Positions 63,222-64,000 of a DNA stretch of 64,000 nucleotides are shown here, piece by piece; within the stretch, counting starts at the first letter, position 1; every line of letters starts with the position of its first letter. The position numbers and the translations under genes are program-made. Origin of the DNA: Polyangiaceae bacterium (GTDB lineage Bacteria; Myxococcota_A; Polyangia; Polyangiales; Polyangiaceae); assembly GCA_015075635.1 (NCBI GenBank), contig JABTUA010000003.1, positions 1,116,001 through 1,180,000 on the forward strand, in the 5' to 3' direction. The notes below the pieces were generated by a model that was not told the origin of the DNA, searched no databases, and was given only the letters and a program-made list of their open reading frames with translations.

Positions 63222-64000
63222 TGCGGCGACCGCTGGTCATCGCCGCTCTCTTTGCTGCTTCGACTGGGCTCGCCGCGGGCGCGTGGGCGCAGCCAAAGGG
63301 CAAGCCAGGCAAGCCGGCTGGGGCCGACCCGTACGGTGACGACTCGGCCAAGCTCGAAGAGAAGAAGCCCGCCGACGCCAAGAAGGACGAGCCGAAGAAG
63401 GACGAGAAGGCTGCCGAGACCGCGGGGGAGAAGAAGTCGGAAGGCGAGGGTTCGACGGAGACGCCGGCAGAGGCGCCGGCGGAGGCTCAGCCCAGCGCCG
63501 GAAAGCCCGACACGCGCTCGGAGGGGATGAAAGCCTACCAGAAGGCCCTCGAGAAGCGGAAGCTCAGCGCCACCGCGCCGCTCAGCGCTCAGCGCTTGCG
63601 CGACGAGCTCGGCCCCATCGAGGAGAAGATCGCGAACGGTCGTCGCGACGAGGCCATCGGCGATCTCGTGTACTTCGTCGAGCAGCCTCGCTTCGAGCCG
63701 TTCGCGAGCGGTCCCGAGGGGCGCGCCATGCTCTTCCTGCTCGGCGACGCGCTCGGTCGGGCAGGGGCCTACGAACCGGCCCGTGGCTACCTGACGCGGC
63801 TGCTCGGCGGCGACCCGAAGGACACCAACTACCGCCGCGCGGCGCGCACGCTGGTCGAGCTCGGTCTGGTGAGCGATCAGCTCGACGTTTTCTTGAAGGA
63901 TCTGGAGAAGGTCCCGGCGAACGCGCCCGAGGAGCTGCGCGGGGACATCGCCTACCTGAAAGGGCGGGCGCTCGAGCGCAAGAAGGACCGCACGGGCGCC
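63221..64000 (+). CDS. Secreted TPR-like protein, 3' end outside the window
   Basis: The gene is open to the right edge, giving 260 residues. It starts at an ATG overlapping the previous stop by one base. A signal peptide (LVIAALFAASTGLAAGAWAQ) precedes a Lys/Glu/Ala/Pro-rich linker of about 85 residues, then helical repeats (DEAIGDLVYFVEQ, FLLGDALGRAGAYEPARGYL, YLKGRALERKKDRTGA). These look like TPR units. It likely works in the envelope together with the upstream protein, as both have similar linkers. Confidence 0.75.
   Translation, partial: MRRPLVIAALFAASTGLAAGAWAQPKGKPGKPAGADPYGDDSAKLEEKKPADAKKDEPKKDEKAAETAGEKKSEGEGSTETPAEAPAEAQPSAGKPDTRSEGMKAYQKALEKRKLSATAPLSAQRLRDELGPIEEKIANGRRDEAIGDLVYFVEQPRFEPFASGPEGRAMLFLLGDALGRAGAYEPARGYLTRLLGGDPKDTNYRRAARTLVELGLVSDQLDVFLKDLEKVPANAPEELRGDIAYLKGRALERKKDRTGA

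Overview
The window reads as a chromosomal segment of a high-GC myxobacterium, probably of the Sorangium/Polyangium side of the Myxococcota. The evidence is a very GC-rich coding bias with long mirror ORFs, many lipoproteins with Gly/Ser linkers, four proteins ending in a MYXO-CTERM-type tail (Gly-Cys motif, hydrophobic helix, Arg cluster), DUF2330 proteins, a DUF4388 protein and a myxobacterial-type outer-membrane barrel. I found no rRNA, tRNA, CRISPR array, prophage or insertion sequence. Genes are packed tightly, often with 1 or 4 bp overlaps.

Region 1-10845 is the most unusual part. Four co-directional genes encode a von Willebrand A membrane protein (cut by the left edge), a 1098-residue tubulin/FtsZ-superfamily GTPase with an intact GGTGSG loop, a two-helix membrane protein whose N-terminus looks like a decayed tubulin nucleotide fold, and a membrane-anchored protein with the layout of an Hrq1/MrfA (YprA) helicase whose Walker A lysine and DEAH box are lost. 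The vWA plus FtsZ-like pairing resembles the FtsZl membrane-remodelling loci predicted by comparative genomics (Makarova and Koonin). The pseudo-helicase partner appears to be a new element.

Region 10846-15426 holds a less GC-rich three-gene lipoprotein operon (metzincin plus beta-propeller, then two Cys-rich lipoproteins). It is preceded by a CGCA tetranucleotide repeat and has no normal start codon for its signal peptide. Region 15503-34625 mixes metabolism (panB, folK), a secreted glycosidase, phosphoesterases, a DevBCA-type exporter, a glutathione transferase-like protein, a nucleotidyltransferase/small-protein pair, a PLC-like lipoprotein, a MerC-like protein and a REC-like/DUF4388/J-like regulator.

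Region 34734-41046 carries ATP synthase genes b', b, delta, alpha and gamma followed by glmS. Subunits a, c, beta and epsilon are absent here. Region 41141-54303 holds a zinc-ribbon membrane protein with an in-frame amber codon, a Tat-exported aldo/keto reductase with two 4Fe-4S motifs, several lipoproteins, an IgGFc-binding-type surface protein, a CBS protein, a short-chain dehydrogenase and a substrate-binding/FG-GAP pair. Region 54408-64000 has an outer-membrane barrel, gpmA coupled to a free-methionine-sulfoxide reductase, two tandem DUF2330 proteins, a copper-monooxygenase-like lipoprotein pair, and two secreted proteins, the last cut by the right edge.
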